Counted from the first letter of the stretch, positions 41,289 through 53,998 are shown. The stretch is 64,000 bases of DNA from Nymphaea colorata (GCF_008831285.2 NC_045148.1:20329002-20393001), one strand, 5' to 3'. The notes: generated by a model not told the origin, from the letters alone. Numbers and translations are program-made.

Positions 41289-42210
41289 AATGCAACAAAT
41301 AGTTGCATGCTATTTGTTACATGGAAAAATTGGGTATCCTATTTGATCAAGTTCAAATTTAGGCGGTGATCATGATTTGTTATTGCCTATTTGTTAGGTG
41401 GCATTCTGTATTTTTTTCAATAGTAAATTATGAGTCAATTGACTCTCTAACTCTCCTGAAAGAATTCTTACATGTAGATCAAACTCTCCGCTCCTACCGC
41501 AACTTTTCTCCTTTCCTCTCAGCAGAAACTAGCTAGGATGATGATCAAACTCACCATTGATGTCCACGTTTGCTGGATTCCTGTCAGCGGAAGCTGATTG
41601 TTAGAACGGACAGGGAGCCTGTATGAATGAACCCAAGTACTTTCTTTCTACGTAAGTTCATCATCAATTAGAAGACGAACAAAGCGAGAAGGTCTATGAG
41701 ATTCCAGTCAGTCCTTTGGGGGTAGTCTTGGTTAAAGGTATTTGTCTACAAATAAATTCCTGCATAGCAAAGCACTTGTGGCCATGGAGCTCCTTGGCTT
41801 ATTCCTTCTTCTTCTTCCTAAGCTTCATTGAGGTGGACCGGAGGCCCCTTACATAAAAAACTAACAATGAAAAATTTACAAAATAAAAAACTAACATCCG
41901 GCTTTGTATATTTTGGGGAGGGGGCCGATACGATAAGTATTGGCTAATATGTGAGCATTCATCATTTTAACTCAAGTTGATTGCGCAGATGTCCTTGGAC
42001 GTTTAGCTTGTTTAGAAAGAAAACAGAAGTTAAAGCAGTAACATGCAGCGCATTCTTGCAACACATGTTCCTTTGAACCTGTATTCAAGGACAACAAAAG
42101 ACAAGTTGCAGTCCCGTCCGCCATTTGCATGCTCAGGCATAAAAGGCAAGTTACATTTAACTGAACTATACAAGTCATAGTAAATCAGCAAGCAAGAAAG
42201 ATTGTTCTAC

Positions 42211-42480
42211 TTAATGGGTGTGACGATTCTCATTCAAAAATCTCTCGTGCATTCGAATATACATAAAACTCACCTTATGCACCGGTCCATCTGCAATTGA
42301 CGAGTTGTTCAGATACTTAAACGATTCATACAGCGCCTCAATCTCGTTCACATTAACTGCGAAAAACCCATCTTTAACGAAGAAATGAGGAAAAGCCAAA
42401 ACAAACGCCTAATGAAGCGACAATCAGCAACTGCATCAATAAAGAAAATCGTTACAAGCAGATAAAACAGAGGAAACCCG
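42211..42480 (-). pseudogene. Calcineurin-B-like (CBL) protein first-exon fragment
   Basis: Read on the - strand, about 42233-42360 encodes VNEIEALYESFKYLNN..IADGPVHK, ending at a GTGAGT donor. This matches the N-terminal region of plant CBL calcium sensors, where VNEVEALYELF..I.DGLIHK precedes an exon border. Upstream in another frame is IDAVADC, which recalls the hydrophobic N-terminus of CBL10-type proteins. The two parts are out of frame and no later EF-hand exons follow on the - strand. It is therefore read as a displaced, broken fragment. The family call rests on recalled motifs. Confidence 0.5.
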
Positions 42481-43197
42481 TTTAGAAGAAGAAGAATGAG
42501 AGAGAGGGGGGAGTAAGGTGGGATGAACCGGTGAAGTTGGAGAAATGGGAGGGTTTCAGAACACAACACAACACAACGTTTTTAGCCAATAGGCAAGCGA
42601 TGATTATTCTCTTGATGAGAGCCAAAAATATTTTTCAAATGGATCCTATTATATTTTTCAAAAGTTTGAAATTTAACTTTTTCAAAAAATTGGGATATAA
42701 TTTTTTTTTTTTTTCAATTAGGAGGTCTTTTCCTTGATGTTGGTTCTGCTCTTCTATCTTATCTGATTCGATAGAGCAGCAAGTTTTTTGTCCCAGCTCT
42801 TCTTCTTTATTTTTTCGTGTACGACTATTTTTTATTTACAAGAGGTAGGAGGCCGATCTTCCAACAGTGTGTTTTGGAAAAGCACAGGAATTAGAAAAAC
42901 ATTTGTGTCGACTGCAGATTTTATTATTAAGAAAGTAATTACTGTTAAAACAGAAAGTTCTATAAACTTTGTTCTGTACATCAAAATTTTATACATTTAA
43001 GCTTATAGGTTAGAACATTTTACATCATTCCTACGATTGAATTTTTCAAAAAATAATTTAAAAGGCTGCAGAAAAGCAGAGCTGGTTATATACGCTGCCC
43101 CTCGTGTTTGTCATATTAACAATTTAGTATGACAAAAAATGTTTATAATTAATAAAAAAACTTTTTGTAAAGACAAAAAAAAAAACCGTATAAATGC

Positions 43198-43223
43198 AAT
43201 ATATATATATATATATATATATA
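43198..43223. repeat. (TA)n microsatellite
   Basis: There are about 13 TA units in AT-rich spacer. Confidence 0.9.
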
Positions 43224-43904
43224 ATGAATTGAGAAGCATCCACTCGTGTGGTACATCACCATAAGATTAATATATGACCCATCTGTCTATATATAATGCA
43301 TGCTTTGTAAAGTTCTCAAAGTGATTTTTATTGATAAAAAAGAAGAATCTACTTAGGGGCAAACCTATGAATTTTTAGTTGCGACGCTGAATCTAAGTGG
43401 GGTTTGGGGGTGGTGGAGGAATTGGATCAGAAAAAAAGATGGATTCTAGATGTAAGATTTTTGGATTCTAGATGTAAGATTTTTAATGAAATAGTAGCTG
43501 GAACTACGATCTCATTTGAAGGAAAATATATCAAGTATCAAAAAGTTTCTGTTTATATCCTATATGGATGATCCAGTCCACAAAGATTACGATTAGAAAT
43601 TGTTTGATCACGTTTCTCAGGTATGAAGCAAAACGTTTTCAATTTGAACTTTGGGACAGCTATTGAAAATCTTAGCGTGACAATACAACACAGGAACGAA
43701 CATGATTATGCGGTCGATATTACATCATCAACATATACCTAAAGATTGCAGCGAAGTGGTAAAATATTTGGAAAAGGTTAGGCAAGTTACGAAAAAAGTC
43801 AAAATAAAAAATGAAAATCATGTGAAGTAGACGACCTCCTTTGTCAGGAGCCGTTTTGTTTTGTTTTGTTTCAGATTGAAGTGGTTATGTGCATATAGGG
43901 GCGG

Positions 43905-44310
43905 AAGTTTTCAAAATATTATTTTTCAAATTTTTTTATATAAGACAAGTAAAATTTTTTAAAATTTTTTAAAATTAACGTGTAAAACTTTTTTAAAAAT
44001 TTTGTTGTGAACATGTAATGACTATAAGTGTTTTTAAAATAATACTTTTGAAAAGATAAAATGAAAATTATGGAAATATTGAAAGATTAAAATATAGCGG
44101 CGGAATCAAAAAAGTTTTGTGAAAAGTTTTTAAATTTTGACATGAGTCAAAATATCATTTTTCAAAAATTTTGTATAAGACAAGTAAAATTAACATGTAA
44201 CATTTTAAAAAAAAAAATTGTTGTGAACGTGTAATGACTATAAGTGTTTTTAAAAGAATACTTTTGAAAAGATAAAATGAAAACTATGAAAATATTAAAA
44301 GATTAAAATG
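43905..44310. repeat. Tandem duplication of an AT-rich unit
   Basis: Two diverged copies (about 43905-44095 and 44147-44310) share ATAAGACAAGTAAAAT, GTAATGACTATAAGTG and CTTTTGAAAAGATAAAATGA. Unit length is about 170-190 bp. Confidence 0.85.
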
Positions 44311-44827
44311 AACATAATTTATCAAAAACTATTAAAACGCCACCACATCCTTCCTTCTTTACGTTTATGCATGTTTGTTGTCCCGGACTCCCCTTTCAGA
44401 CGGGCAAGAGAGTTTGGCTGCCGCTTTCCCATGCCTGGTAGGGTCTTACGCTCCTCGATTTCTATTATCTCCAAAAATTAATATTTTATGCCAATGCATG
44501 TACAGGACAAGCTTTTGTTTTAAAATAAAGGTACATGTTCGTGGATTTTATATTCGATGACCGGTTTGGAATCCCCTCTGTTCAGAACAATACGGATCTC
44601 AAATCTCCTGGAGCCATCCCACGTTTATCAGATGCAGCCTTTTCTGTACCGAGTCCGGACCGTGTTGTTCTGTTTTGGGCAGCTGTCTGGGACCTACCGT
44701 CTGACGGTTTGCACCTTTTCCGAAGCACAATAATTAAATGCTACGACCAGGCCACTGAATCGCTCGACCAACGCCTCTCCGGAGCTTCCAATTATTGCAA
44801 TCTCAAAGCTTCTTCCTCCATCAATCC

Positions 44828-47800
44828 ATGAGCTCAGAGTCGCCGCTGGTGCTACAACTCCTCTCTCTTCTTCCTCTTCTGTTTCTCTGCTTGAAGCCAC
44901 CTCTAACTGTGCACGCTGCAGACACAGCTGATCCCTTTCAGAATGTCTTGTTCCTCAAAAGGAACTCCTTCATGGAGTGTCATTGCTATGGAAACCGCAC
45001 TTCGAACGACGTAGTATTCGATGAAAATGTAAGGAACCTGATCTTCCATTCTTTTACGGCGCAATCGGCTACATCAGCAGGATTCCTCAACGCCAGTTAT
45101 GGGAATGGCTCTTCCCGTGCTTATGCTCTCTTTCTCTGCCGAGCCGACGTCCCTCCTGATCTCTGCGGGAACTGCATCGCTGCTGCTGGAAAGAAGGTGA
45201 TGGAGGCCTGCCCAAGGGAGAGAGAAGCCACGGTATGGTTCAGCCACTGCCTCCTCCGCTACAACGACACTGATTTCTTCGGCGTTCTAAATTTAGACAA
45301 TGGAGTTGCGTCCTATAACGATGACCCCGAACAAGAAACGTCGACTGCGGACGTGGAGGCACTGGTTGGCTCCGCGGTGAAGAAGGCTAAGGGAAGCTCC
45401 AACTTATTTGCTTTCGATCAGCAGCAGGTGGAAGACGGCAGTTACAGGTATGTGTCGGCGCAGTGCACCAGAGACCTTAACCGGTCTCAGTGCAACGCCT
45501 GTCTGAACAATGCACTGTCTTGGCGTGAAAGCATGAGGAATAGAACGAGGAGGTGGTGGGCAACTATCTATAGCTGCCAAATCTTTTACGCAGACTACGA
45601 TTTCTCTCTAACCAATGGTTCAGAGGCCGTGTTACCCACATCACCACCGCCGACTGGCCCATCACCGCAGCTGCAGGCGTTTCAAGGTGAGCGGTTTCTT
45701 CATCCCTCCTACTCCCAAGTTAATGTTATCAGTATCGGCGCAGATCGACTGGCCGAATCAAGATTGCCAAGTTTCATTTTCGAAGAGTTTTCGATCAATT
45801 TTGTTTACTTCCTTATGAAAATGAATTGTTTTCGTTTTTTCTTTCTTTCTTTCTTATATATTCACGACTGGTTCAACTGAACCAACCGACCATTAATCGG
45901 CAGATTATTTTACAACACTGACCATGCAACCGACTCGGGCTAGCTCTGTTTATTCCCCAGTATTGATATTTTTCACTATTTAACATTTAATTTGTCCCTT
46001 ATAAAATTTATATAATAGTTAGACGTATCAAAAGAATCTTAGCCTCCAAACTTTGGCTAAGAGAAACAAAGTTTAGCTCAAAAATGGGCGGACTCAGCAG
46101 AGTAAATGGAAAAAGCACATGATCCTCCGCTCAAAAGTTTGATATGAGCTGCATGTAACTTTCATTTTGGATCTTTTGGTCACGCAGTCTGAAGATTGAA
46201 TAATAATTGATTCTTTTTATCCTATTTTGACATGTGCATATCATGAAATTATTAAATCATACGATGGGCAATCAATGGCAAAAGATATTTGAACATTCTG
46301 ACACTCTTCTTGGCATTTCTGACACTCTTCTTGGCATATATTTTCGGAATCAAATAACTCAGTCTTGTTGTCTCTCTATTCTTATCAAATATAATTTAAT
46401 AGAGGAAACGACAAGAGAATGTGTAGAATAAGAAACCAGAAAATTAGTATATATATAGTGAAGGATGACGACACCACCACTTAAAATAGATAATTCAAAG
46501 TATTTTTCGGGCAATCTAACTTTTTACATATAAAGATCTTATTTAAAGTAATTTGATACAAAGCATATGTTAAGTCAATCATTTCCTGAGTGTTACTAAA
46601 GCGTGCTTGTACAACATTAGTATTTACAAACAGTAGCATGTTCATATTTTTGTTTAAAACATGTTTTGACAAGAATTTAAATGTTCTTGTTCTTGTCCCT
46701 AGCCTAATTAGTAGCCTAGGGTCTCTTGCCCTCCCTCTCTCTCTCTCGCTCTCTCTCTCTCTCTCACTTATCACACACACACACACATATATATATATAT
46801 GAAAATTATGACTCAACATTTAGTAGACACCAAGAAACATCAAACGGAACCGCGCGAAACCTGTATATATTTCTCAGAGCGTGCACTAATGGATTAACAT
46901 GTCTGTAGGAGGTAACAGCAAGAAGAGAATGGCAGTCATAATTGCAGCTGCCTGCTTTACCATAGGCACGGTTACTCTTGTGGCAGGAATTCTTGTGTTG
47001 CTTATAAGGCCAAAGAGGAATCATAAGTATTTTGGTGAGTCCAACTAAAACATATTCTGCGACAACTATTTTGCCTAGTTGATGTTCACCAACCTATTGT
47101 TCCAATCGATTCTTGCATTCAGCTGCAAAAAAATTAAGATCTGACCTTGGGATAGCTTCAATGGACTTCTGTAACCTTAGCGATGACGGTAGAAACTCCG
47201 ACTTGCCTCAGCTCAGCCTGAAGAGCATACAAGAAGCTACACATAACTTCTCAAAGGAGGATCAGTTCGGGCAGGGAGGATTTGGTCCTGTATATAAGGT
47301 ATTTCAGTAAGAAATTACTTTCAGCTCTGTATCTCTCAAATTGCAGATGTTGTAGAACTGAATTGACTTGTTCGTTGCAGGGGGAACTCAATGGGAGGCC
47401 AGTGGCAGTAAAAAGACTTTCTCAGAATTCCCTTCAGGGCCTGAAAGAGTTCATGAACGAAGTTATATTGATTCCTAAGCTTCAACATAAAAACTTGGTT
47501 AGACTGCTTGGTTGTTGCCTTGAAAGGGGAGAAAAGTTGCTCGTATATGAGTTCATGCCTAATGGAAGCTTAGATGCATTTCTTAAAGGTAGTTCGATCT
47601 TCCCCGAGCAAACTTCCTTTTACATGCATACCCATGAAACCGATCTATCATGTTTAATTTTTTCCTATTTTTAGGCAGGCCAGGAATGTCTTGTTCTTCC
47701 TGTTCGTCCTGTATTGCTCAACTATCAACACCCTCCAAAAGAAGGGCATTGAGTTCACAAATTTAATGAAAAAATACGTTTTCTCCTCGCCTTGTTGCCA

Positions 47801-49260
47801 AGGGAGTTTATTCTCTATCTGGGCATCTGAGATATGGTCTCAGGCTCTGCCCAAGGATCAATTGCTTCAAGGACATCCACATACTGAAACTCCTGCTCCC
47901 ATAAGGAGATACCCAAATAGGCAAATAGAGAGAAAAGATCCAGATTTCACATGAAAGCACAGCTTGTACGCCCTAAATATTTGCTTTGCTTTTAGAGAGA
48001 GAGAGAGAGAGAGAGATGATAAATTTCATTGGTTCTATAGATCCAGAGAAGCGGAAATCACTAGATTGGAAAAGGCGGTTCAATATTATCATGGGTGCTG
48101 CAAGGGGGATCCTCTATCTTCATCAGGATTCTCGACTCAATGTCATCCACAGAGATCTCAAAGCCGGCAATGTCTTGTTGGACGAGGAGATGAAGGCAAA
48201 GATTTCTGATTTTGGGATGGCCAGAATTTTCAAAGGAGATAATGAGCCACAGAGCACTAACATCATCGTAGGAACACAGTATGCATACGATTTGTATATA
48301 TAGAGCTCAGTATCACAAATTAATTGTTTCATTTCTTCATTTACTTGATTCCTGCATCCCGTAGCTTCAGTGTTAATTTCTTCCTTTGATATCTTGAAGT
48401 TATGAAGAACTAGCCCCAAGAGGTGACTTCTTTGTTTTAGTACTGTTCATGAGCATGCATCTTTTCTTATCTTGTTCGCTAAATTAAGAAAATTATCAAT
48501 GCTTAATTTAAAGTAGTCCATTAACGAAATATATCAGTCACTTTCCCCTTTCTCTTGAATCCTCAAATATGTGTGCAAGCAATATATTTTTATAACAGAA
48601 TATTTGGATGCAACAAGAAACGCTACTTTCATTTCGACTGACAAATTCTCATAATTTGAGTCTTTAGCCAATCACTTTCTATGCAAAAGAAAAGAAAAGA
48701 TCATGAGGAATAATAATCTTAGTGAATTTAATTATTTTCACTGGCAGTGGGTACATGTCTCCAGAATATGCAATGGATGGACTGTTCTCTATCAAATCAG
48801 ATGTATACAGCGTCGGGGTTCTCCTCTTAGAGATCGTTAGTGGTCAAACAAGTACTACATTTTATGCTCCTGAAGGTTATGGCCTGATTCCATATGTAAG
48901 GAACCTCTCTCTCTCTCTCTCTCGTTGACTTCTTCTTCTTCACAGACCTGGATTCTTTGGTGTAAAGGAACAGTGATAGACCTAATAGATCCATTGGTGC
49001 TTGGGGAATCAACATCAACATATCAAACATTAAGATGCGTACACATTGCCTTGCTCTGCGTTCAGGAGGATGCTGCGCAGAGACCGACCATGTCAACCAT
49101 TGTCCACATGCTTGAAAGTGATTCTATACACCTTCCACCTCCTTCACGACCTCCATTGACTTTCGGCAGAGTCGTCACCAGTTTGTTCAATTCACTGGAT
49201 GATGTAAACAGTACTGCTTCTGTATCCAGCATCACAATTTCAGAAGTTTTAGCAAGGTAG
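44828..49260 (+). CDS. CRK copy 8: canonical receptor-like kinase with two DUF26 modules
   Basis: This is a predicted membrane Ser/Thr receptor kinase of 689 aa. Exons are 44828-45686, 46909-47034, 47123-47298, 47381-47588, 48041-48278, 48748-48895 and 48946-49260, with the same phases as copies 1-7. The start at 44828 (MSSES) is preferred because it directly precedes the signal peptide; an in-frame ATG at 44795 would extend it by 11 residues. Only two DUF26 motifs occur (Cys104 and Cys213), the family norm. The membrane span is about residues 297-320. The kinase has [10 protein letters not shown] (about 378-387), Lys398, HRD with Asp495, and DFG from Asp513. The activation segment ends [14 protein letters not shown], with Ser for Ala in APE. 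Intron 6 is only 50 bp. It is the most diverged CRK here and is a single-pair outgroup to the doubled copies. Confidence 0.9.
46296..46337. repeat. 21-bp tandem duplication in intron 1 of copy 8
   Basis: TTCTGACACTCTTCTTGGCA plus one base occurs twice in a row. Confidence 0.95.
46731..46800. repeat. Compound (CT)n-(CA)n-(TA)n microsatellite in intron 1 of copy 8
   Basis: CT, CA and TA runs follow each other about 110 bases before exon 2. Confidence 0.95.
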
Positions 49261-50466
49261 CAGTATCGTCCGCATGCGGGAAATTTGGAATCAGTGCAAG
49301 TGGAAGAGAAGAATGTCAGGATACACAGCCTATGCAAAAGAGTTTTCCACGATATACGTCCTTCTAAAATTTACATTTGAAAAGTTTGTTTTCCTTTGAG
49401 CAGTGCAGATGCAGGATTCACAAGCTGTAGAATATTTCAGAAACCAAGATCGGTTGAAGATAGATTAATCCACATGTTTATTCCTAGCCAATTATTTCTA
49501 CTTAACAGTTCATTGATGAACGAAGTTGAACAAGGCATTTTTCTTGTACCATATTATCAAATCAACTTAGTCATCTATAAACACATAAACATTTTTTTGT
49601 AGTTAAAAACTTAAAAGACCTGCATTGAATTTTTACATGGTAATATTAATCTCAAGATTCTCAACCATAGTCACAAATAATATTCCGGAGTTTTAAACGG
49701 TAAGGTTTTTCTCAGGTATAATTCGGCAAACTTGAAAAAAAGGAAAAATATGGTAAATTTTTAAAATAAAAAAAAAAACTAAAAATGGGAGAAAATATAA
49801 TTATTGAGAAACTAATTACACAAACATCAAAAGACAAGTAAATTTGCAACAAATAAAAAATGAAAAATGAAAAAAAAATTGTTTGGTATTTAAAAAAAAT
49901 GAAAAAATGAAAAAAGTGAAAAAAAACTCAAAAAAAACGTGTTAAAAACATGTTTTTTTTGTTTTTAACGGTTTTTTTAAATGTGTCTTTTTTATTTTAA
50001 ACTGTAATTTAATTTATCGTATTTTTTTAAAAAAAAAAAACAAGTTTTTTGTGACTCTGATCTCGACTCAGAATACAAGCTCGCTTTGTAGGATTAGGAG
50101 ATTCTATAAGTAATGATGGTAAGAATAAGCAAGTTAAGCATGGTCTTAGACAAGATTAACATATCGAGCTAAATCAATCCGACCCAGCACAGACAATTCC
50201 AACAATTTCAACTGTAGTAGACTAATCGAACAGACGGATTATAAAAATCTTTTTAGGTCATGGGCAACCAACAAGAGATCCTTTATAAATCTTAATCCCC
50301 AATAGTTTTGTCGTGGTATGTTGTTGATATCCGTGTGCTTCTTCCAATAAATGATTTGCGGGGGAGATAGGCTCCCCAACCATTTATTAAGCAAAAAATG
50401 GATATTGCGCACAAGATTTACAAGGGGGAAAAATCGATGGAACTAAACAGAGATACCAGGAGCATA
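49261..50466. other. Spacer between CRK copy 8 and the copia element
   Basis: There is no credible gene. Bases about 49600-50040 are low-complexity A/T sequence with many AAAAATGAAAA words and a GTTAAAAACATG/GTTTTTAACGG inverted phrase. The remainder is unique-looking sequence ending at the target duplication GCATA (50462-50466). Confidence 0.7.
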
Positions 50467-50923
50467 TGATGGAGATTTCCTCATGCATGCACAAAACGAA
50501 TATCCCCTAAAGCAGGATCTTGTTTATGCTAAATCATTGAATCAATACTTTAACTCTAGTGGAAACGTACTTGAATCCATCTAAACAACTGGACGGTAAA
50601 TCGCAATAGGATCTTCCAGGGTCTATGCGGAGCACGTGCAGTTTCTCTCAAATGAGAATGAGACAACCTAGAAAGCGATGTTTCAAGGAACCGTGCACGA
50701 CCCCAGGGACCACTACCCTTTTATATTATGAACAACTACGGATTCAACCCATCAAAGAGTCCGTAATTACGTACATGTATCTATACATTATAAAATACCT
50801 CATACCATATAAAATGATATGATATCCCAAAACGCAATCACTTAATTGAATATTTACATTAAGATAGTCAAAATGTCTGAAATTCCTCATTGACATATGC
50901 TGGCCCACCAAATGATCCTTATA
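50467..50923 (-). repeat. Copia 3' LTR
   Basis: On the + strand it runs from TGATGGAGATTTCC to GATCCTTATA. The terminal CA has decayed to TA; the other LTR keeps CA. Confidence 0.95.
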
Positions 50924-50934
50924 ATCTCCCACTT
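50924..50934 (-). other. Copia polypurine tract
   Basis: On the - strand AAGTGGGAGAT directly abuts the 3' LTR, the expected place and composition for plus-strand priming. Confidence 0.75.
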
Positions 50935-51321
50935 GGGCTAAATATGTCTTTATAAATTCAAAAATTACATAAAACTTTAGGAGTTCATAACTGTTATCTT
51001 ATTAAACGTCATTTTCACCAATCTCGTCCATGATCATATCAACACAAAACCAAAGCGGTTTTCGCTATATTAAAATTAGTTAAACCTTCAATGATCACAA
51101 ATGTTGACACAATCTATGACATAGATCTAGTATAGATATGTAGCATGAAAATTACATGTAATGTTATTACAATATGTCTATTCTCAACCGGTCCTACTTT
51201 AAAACCTTTATGGAGATCAAGAACACAAACACAGAATGGAACCAAAGAACTTTAAACTATATTCTGCAAAAAAAACTGAATATGTATCTATACATAAGAG
51301 CAAACAAAATACAAACTCTCA

Positions 51322-52250
51322 CTAAACCAGCACATCATCCAAGGATAAAACCCTCATATAAATAACATGTTCATGAAAGACCTTAAGTGTTAAACCCTTA
51401 GTAAGCGGATCTGCAATCATAGAATTTGTCCCAATATGCTCTAAAGACACCTGACCATTCTGTGTTATCTCTTTAACAGCCAAAAACTTAATGTTGATAT
51501 ACTTCGACTTTGACAAACTACGGTTGTTATTAGAGTATATGACTGCTGAATTATTATCACACAATAATCTTAGTGGTCTTTCTACACCATTCACAATGCG
51601 CAGCCCCGTAACAAAATTTCGCAACCGTAAAGCATGATTGGATGTCTTGTAACATGTTATGAATTCTGTTGTCATGGTTGAAGTAGCTACAAGTGTCTGT
51701 TTGACACTTTACCAGGAGATAGCTCCTCCAACCAATAGAAATACATAACTTGAAGTAGACTTGTGACTGTCTTGGCACTCAGCAAAGTCAAAATCTGAAT
51801 ACCCAATTATATCCAACTGGTCTGACTTCTTGTATGTGAACATAAAATTTTTTGTTCTTTGTAAGTACCTCAATACTCTTTTGGCTTCTTTCCAACGATC
51901 CATACCAAGATTACTTAAGTATTTGCCTAACATTCCAACGATAAATGTAATATCCGGACGAGTACAAACCTGAGCATACATAAGGCTTTCCACAATAGAT
52001 GAATAGGGAATCATTTCCATTTCTTTAGATTTAAATTCACTTTTAGTTTGAGACTAAACTTGTTTTCTTTAGCAACTAGAGTATCTCATGGTTTGCAATC
52101 TTTCATGTCATATCGCTGAAGCATCTTATCAATGTAGCCCTTTTGTGATAATCCAAGAATATCCTGAGAACGATCTCCAAATATCTTGATCCCCAAATAA
52201 AAAAGATGCATCACCAAGATCCTTCATGTCAAACTTTGTTGACAAAAATT
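51322..52250 (-). pseudogene. Copia pol, 3' part: end of reverse transcriptase and RNase H
   Basis: Several - strand pieces (51322-51675, 51557-51778, 51709-52020) give RVT_2 C-terminal sequence (YSDFDFAECQDSHKSTSSYVF) and RNase H (LLCDNNSAVIYSNNN, then EHIGTNSMIADPLTKGL). Frameshifts separate them. The stretch 52021-52250 continues the reverse transcriptase but has an in-frame stop. Confidence 0.85.
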
Positions 52251-52549
52251 TCTTAGGGGCCGTTTGATGGTCTAGAAATCAGGAATTGGAAATATATTTC
52301 TGAAAATATATTTCTTAGAAAAAATGAATAAGATAAATCTTTTCGATTCTCATTTTGATGTGTGTGTGATGACTGAGAAATATATTTCCAGAAATGTATT
52401 TCTGTGTTTGATGATAAAGAAATATATTTCTAGATTTTTTTTTATCAAGTAGGCAATTGATCAAGTAGAATACTCGGTTCACATACAAATTATAACAAAC
52501 TAACCCTAAAAAAACACACACACACACAACTGAGTGACTTGGGGCTGGG

Positions 52550-52623
52550 CATCAACTAGGTCAGGGATGAGAAAATAGAACAATGTCATCAACTAGGTCA
52601 GGGATGAGAAAATAGAGCAATGT
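52550..52623. repeat. 37-bp tandem duplication in the Harbinger-like element
   Basis: CATCAACTAGGTCAGGGATG and the next 17 bases occur twice in a row with one or two differences. Confidence 0.9.
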
Positions 52624-53189
52624 CATTCTTCACTTCAGTTGAACGCCAAAAACCACAATCTTAATACCAACACATTCCACCCTGAAATCTCAGCCGACGA
52701 GTCGTCTTCCTCTTCCTCTTCTTCTTCCTTCCATGCTATAGGAGACTAAAATCAAACATGTGACCTCTAAGACTTCAGCCATTGATAACTGAAAATCAAG
52801 AAAGGTGGATGAGAATAAGATCAAGTTTAAACTCTAAGAAAGAACTATGTGCTGACTTTCATTCTTAATCTTGAACTATAAACGGTTAACCGCCATGGAC
52901 ATCACCACTGCCATCCTATGATTTCGATTTTCTTGCATTTATCAACGAAAGAATAAAATCCCAGGAAGCAACACGGGTGCCCTTACAGACGACCAGAATT
53001 CTGAAATACACATCCTCTCCCAAGAAAGGATCAACCATGAAGCTACAAGTTACTTTGTGGATTTCACCATTTACATTCAATTTTATTAAAGACCATCGAT
53101 CATTGGATTAATCGGAAACGAAAACATGTGTAAATCACAATTAAAAAAAAGAAGAAACGGAAAAAGCAAAGAGGGAAAAGCGTATGAGA

Positions 53190-53386
53190 TTCGCTCCACT
53201 CAGAAAATCAGACGAGAGAAGAGGGTTCTGCCGATCGGTGTTGTAGACCAGAGAGCCAGAGTTGTTGAGATTAATGGCGACGCTTCTGGTTGTGTTGGAA
53301 AAGAAGTAGTCGATCAGAGCCCTGTCGTTCTTCAAGTAGGCGCACACTGGGCTCTTCGCCACCGATTCCTCAAGCACTGCCAACAT
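53190..53386 (-). pseudogene. Captured first-exon fragment resembling TSJT1/aluminium-induced (DUF3700) protein
   Basis: On the - strand from ATG at 53386 the reading is MLAVLEESVAKSP, later SVAINLNNSGSLVYN and NPLL. Plant stem-specific TSJT1 / aluminium-induced proteins (DUF3700, glutamine-amidotransferase-like) begin MLAVF..S.AK.PE and have a later S..INL..SG..AY..D.QNPLL phrase. The upstream 150 bases are rich in CTT/TCT like a plant 5' leader. Similarity stops after NPLL, where the native exon continues. It is read as a host-gene piece carried by the element. Identification is from memory of the family. Confidence 0.4.
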
Positions 53387-53545
53387 CCTTCCAAGCTGAG
53401 CGAGCAATAGAGAGAGAAATAGAAACAGAGACAGACGAAGCGCAAGCGAGGAAGAAGAAGAAGGATAAGATCAACAATGGACGAAACAACGGAACTTCTC
53501 TGTGGGTTTTGTACGCCAATCTCAAAGGACTCGTTCATTGAGATT

Positions 53546-53800
53546 CTATGTCACCAGAATGCGGGGTGCGGGTGCGGATGCCGGTGCCGGTGCGATACAT
53601 CTCAAAAAATTACGGTGCGGCGATGCGGCGAGGGTATTTATTATTATTAATAATTTATTATTATAATATATTAATAATATCAAATTTGATAAAAAAAATT
53701 AAAAAAACTAAAATCAATAGGGTGCGGGTTGGGTGCGAATCTGGGTAGCACCCGCGTCACGTCGACACGGGTGCAAGGTTGCCGCACCCTAGTGACATAG
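53546..53800. mobile_element. 255-bp inverted-repeat element nested in the Harbinger-like element
   Basis: The ends CTATGTCACCAG and CTATGTCACTAG (inverted) enclose GC-rich GGTGCGGGTGCGG blocks around an AT-rich core. Flanks TTGAGATT (53538-53545) and CTGAGATT (53801-53808) match at 7 of 8 bases, consistent with an 8-bp duplication and hence a hAT-like MITE. The superfamily is uncertain. Confidence 0.65.
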
Positions 53801-53998
53801 CTGAGATTTGCTCGGCCACCGCTGGACGTCACGGCTACAGTGGGGGTTGAAGCAGCAGCGGAGGACGAAGATGACAAGATGAAGACAAGCAGAGCCCGAC
53901 GCGCGATGAGTCTAACGGGCAGAAAAAAAAAATCGGAAACATATTTCCACCTCTCGGGGTGGAAACATGTTTTTGGAAAAATATTTCTGAAGTCATGT

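Larger units (their letters stand above)
41289..44827. other. Spacer between CRK copies 7 and 8
   Basis: Bases 41440-41620 resemble the 3' flanks of copies 1, 3 and 5. A CBL exon fragment on the - strand is listed separately. The rest is AT-rich with microsatellites and a tandem duplication near 44 kb. Bases 43750-43860 are also echoed at 59560-59640, upstream of the copy 9 remnant. The last 400 bases are the presumed promoter of copy 8. Confidence 0.7.

Noticed and set aside
41972-42178. Second CBL exon downstream of the CBL fragment
   Set aside because: The - strand frame shows no EF-hand pattern.
44535-44831. 98-aa frame just upstream of copy 8
   Set aside because: It overlaps the copy 8 promoter and start, has no domain or paralogue, and has poor composition.
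53126-53410. 94-aa + strand frame in the Harbinger-like element
   Set aside because: It is antisense to the more convincing TSJT1-like fragment and has no recognisable domain.
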